The position numbers and the translations under genes are program-made. Below, piece by piece: positions 6,320-7,803 of a stretch of 7,803 bases of DNA (its first letter is position 1; each line of letters begins with the position of its first letter). Below the pieces are notes generated by a model. It saw only the letters and a program-made list of their open reading frames with translations. It made no database searches and was not told the origin of the DNA. This stretch comes from Candidatus Bathyarchaeota archaeon. Its GTDB lineage: Archaea; Thermoproteota; Bathyarchaeia; 40CM-2-53-6; RBG-13-38-9. Where the stretch lies: contig DAOUZW010000044.1 of NCBI GenBank assembly GCA_030671315.1, positions 1-7,803 of the forward strand, given 5' to 3'.

Positions 6320-7207
6320 CTAAGCAATTCCAAATAATGACTTAATAAGTGGTAAGGAGAAAACCTCCCACCTAGGCCAACCCATAATAGTTGCATATAT
6401 CGCGAATCCCAGACCTGAAAAGCATAAGATTAAGGCTATCTTATCATTTCTTCTGAGTTTGATTTCTTTTAGGTAAGTTCTGTGTTGTGGATCATATTCG
6501 AAACCTCTGCAGACCATAGCTGAAGCGAGAAATTCTGCTCGAATTATGGATCGCATTACTAGTGGTACCATAAGAGGTGTAAATTGTGTTAATGCTTTTA
6601 CTGGATTTTTTGTTCCTGATTCGAATGTGTAACCTCGTGCCATCTGGGACTCCATTACTGAGCGAAGTTGTGCTAGTAGTACGGGGAGATAACCCATAGC
6701 TATTGATATAGACATTGTAACTTCTGGTGGGAATTTCATTTTTGTAAAGCCGCTTGCTAAATCTTTCATGGGTGTTGTTCCTATGAAAACTCTGACAGGT
6801 CCCATTAATAGTGGAATTCTCAATACTATTGCTGATGAATGCAGAAGAGATTCAAGGCTGACAGGTATAGCAGGTCCAATTACACCCAAGTCAGGAATTA
6901 GATAGAATAAGAAGGTTGTATGCTCGTATGGATATAGCCATTGATTAATTAAGAAAGCAAGAGTACATATCATAACTATTGGAATGAGGATTGGCTTATA
7001 GTCATTCCATGTCATTTTAGCCATCCGACTTACTAAGAAAAATGCAGGGATGGAGAAAGCAAGCATCCAAATTGGATCTTTGAAGAGTATCATGACTATG
7101 CCTACCACCAGTACCCAAAAGAATTTCACGCGCGAGTCGAGGCGATGTATGGGGCTGTCAACATTTTTATAAATCTTAAAATCCTCGCTTAACAATCCGA
7201 AAGACAA
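6320..7207 (-). CDS. ecfT: ECF transporter transmembrane component EcfT
   Basis: The 295-residue T-component of an energy-coupling factor transporter couples ATP hydrolysis by the EcfA ATPases to a substrate-binding S-component. The N-terminus has the family pattern SPIHRLDSRVKFF (18-30). Hydrophobic helices lie at about 29-42, 47-60, 73-92, 122-142 and 257-275. The two cytoplasmic coupling motifs are A190-R-G192 and C233-R-G235, both typical of EcfT (x-R-G). ECF systems usually import vitamins or metals; next to a corrinoid methyl-transfer pair, a cobamide or precursor is a reasonable but unproven cargo. The start is TTG 7207, since no in-frame ATG exists before residue 38; an out-of-frame ATG at 7212 is noted under findings. 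The stop is TAG. It follows ecfA by 35 bases. No S-component gene is visible. Confidence 0.92.
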   Translation of the reverse strand: MSFGLLSEDFKIYKNVDSPIHRLDSRVKFFWVLVVGIVMILFKDPIWMLAFSIPAFFLVSRMAKMTWNDYKPILIPIVMICTLAFLINQWLYPYEHTTFLFYLIPDLGVIGPAIPVSLESLLHSSAIVLRIPLLMGPVRVFIGTTPMKDLASGFTKMKFPPEVTMSISIAMGYLPVLLAQLRSVMESQMARGYTFESGTKNPVKALTQFTPLMVPLVMRSIIRAEFLASAMVCRGFEYDPQHRTYLKEIKLRRNDKIALILCFSGLGFAIYATIMGWPRWEVFSLPLIKSLFGIA

Positions 7208-7217
7208 ATCATTATTT

Positions 7218-7224
7218 CTCCTTT
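7218..7224 (-). promoter_or_regulatory. Strong ribosome binding site before ecfT
   Basis: The minus strand reads AAAGGAG. It is 5 bases from an out-of-frame ATG (7212) and 10 bases from the in-frame TTG (7207). The spacing fits the ATG better, which makes the ecfT start ambiguous. Confidence 0.65.
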
Positions 7225-7242
7225 GATTGAATTCTCAATAAA

Positions 7243-7803
7243 TTAACTAACTTTCTTTATTGTGAGTATGGTCTCCATTTCTTCTACAGAAAGAATGTCC
7301 GGAGGAACACTATATTTTGAAAGGGCTTGACCTAAGCTCGTAATTTGTGGAGGTTTTATAGAGGATTCTTGTAGCATTTTCGGTTGGGAAAAGACATTCC
7401 TGGTAGAGCCATCAAGAAGCATCTTTCCGCTTTTCATCACTACTAGTCGTTTAGCATACTCAGCAATCAGTTCCATGTCATGTGTAACTATTATGATTGT
7501 TTTACCAATTCCATGCAGAGTTCTTACCATATCCATTATGATTTTCGATCTTGCAAAGTCTTGGCCTGTTGTTGGTTCGTCAATTATAAATATTTCAGGC
7601 TCAAAGACCAATACAGAAGCTATTGCTACTCTCTGTCTCAGACCTTGACTTACATCAAAAGGATTTTTATCAAGATGATCTTGAAGTTCCATCGTGGCTG
7701 CAGCTTTATTGATTAGTTTATCTTCCGCATCTTTTGATAATTTCAAAAATTTTAAACCATAACCAATTTCATCTCGAATTGTTTTGGAGAATATTTGATC
7801 GTC
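7243..7803 (-). CDS. ecfA: ECF transporter ATPase EcfA, 5' end cut by window edge
   Basis: The visible 186 residues are the C-terminal part of an ABC ATPase that powers the ECF transporter with the downstream ecfT product. The reading frame is open to the window edge, beyond the TTG at 7746. The first visible residues, DDQIFSKTIRDEIGYG, match the stretch just after the Q-loop of EcfA proteins. The signature is V-S-Q-G-L-R-Q-R (51-58) instead of LSGGQ-type. Walker B is IFIIDEPTTGQD (D75, E76) and the H-loop is VTHD (H108). A C-terminal extension of about 65 residues ends at TAA. Walker A and perhaps a first ATPase domain, if this is a fused double EcfA, lie outside the window. It is probably an early gene of the ecfA-ecfT-mttB-mttC operon. 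Confidence 0.92.
   Translation of the reverse strand, partial: DDQIFSKTIRDEIGYGLKFLKLSKDAEDKLINKAAATMELQDHLDKNPFDVSQGLRQRVAIASVLVFEPEIFIIDEPTTGQDFARSKIIMDMVRTLHGIGKTIIIVTHDMELIAEYAKRLVVMKSGKMLLDGSTRNVFSQPKMLQESSIKPPQITSLGQALSKYSVPPDILSVEEMETILTIKKVS

Noticed and set aside
7480..7716. Plus-strand ORF opposite ecfA
   Set aside because: It overlaps the conserved ABC signature and Walker B region on the other strand; its Cys/Tyr-rich translation looks like an antisense artefact.

Overview
The window reads as part of the genome of an anaerobic microbe, most likely an uncultured archaeon. A Bathyarchaeia-like lineage is my best guess, but no rRNA, tRNA or ribosomal gene is present to prove it. The guess rests on the gene mix (Tat-less reductive dehalogenase-like protein, MttB/MttC-type methyl transfer, UroD-type methyltransferase, an ECF transporter), the AT-rich intergenic DNA and frequent TTG starts. 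Four to five of the nine genes belong to corrinoid (vitamin B12) biochemistry, so I read the window as a corrinoid-centred accessory region.

Layout. On the minus strand, 1-1327 is a reductive dehalogenase (RdhA)-like gene cut by the left window edge. It has both [4Fe-4S] motifs but no Tat signal, and looks richer in G+C than its surroundings. A ~100-base AT-rich leader with repeated CAATT-type motifs lies upstream of it. Next on the minus strand come a UroD/MtaA-type methyltransferase (1445-2488) and, just upstream of it, a small GIY-YIG-like protein of unknown role (2495-2917). These two probably form one transcription unit.

Two plus-strand genes of unknown function sit in the middle: a helical, coiled-coil-like protein (3044-3589) and a membrane-anchored protein with a beta-rich outer domain (3681-4172). 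The stop codon of the second directly abuts the stop codon of the minus-strand operon.

The right half is one minus-strand operon, read right to left: ECF transporter ATPase (ecfA, cut by the right edge), ECF transmembrane subunit (ecfT), an MttB-family methyltransferase lacking pyrrolysine, and an MttC-type corrinoid protein. Inferred working model: the MttB-like enzyme demethylates a quaternary or tertiary amine onto the corrinoid of the MttC-like protein; a second methyltransferase, possibly the UroD-family protein nearby, passes the methyl to an unknown acceptor; and the ECF transporter imports a cobamide, a precursor or another vitamin. The RdhA-like protein is a further predicted cobamide enzyme of unknown substrate. 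Nothing in the window shows the substrate, the methyl acceptor, the transporter's S-component or the corrinoid reactivase.

No rRNA, tRNA, CRISPR array, transposase or clear terminator was found. No stretch longer than about 130 bases lacks a gene.
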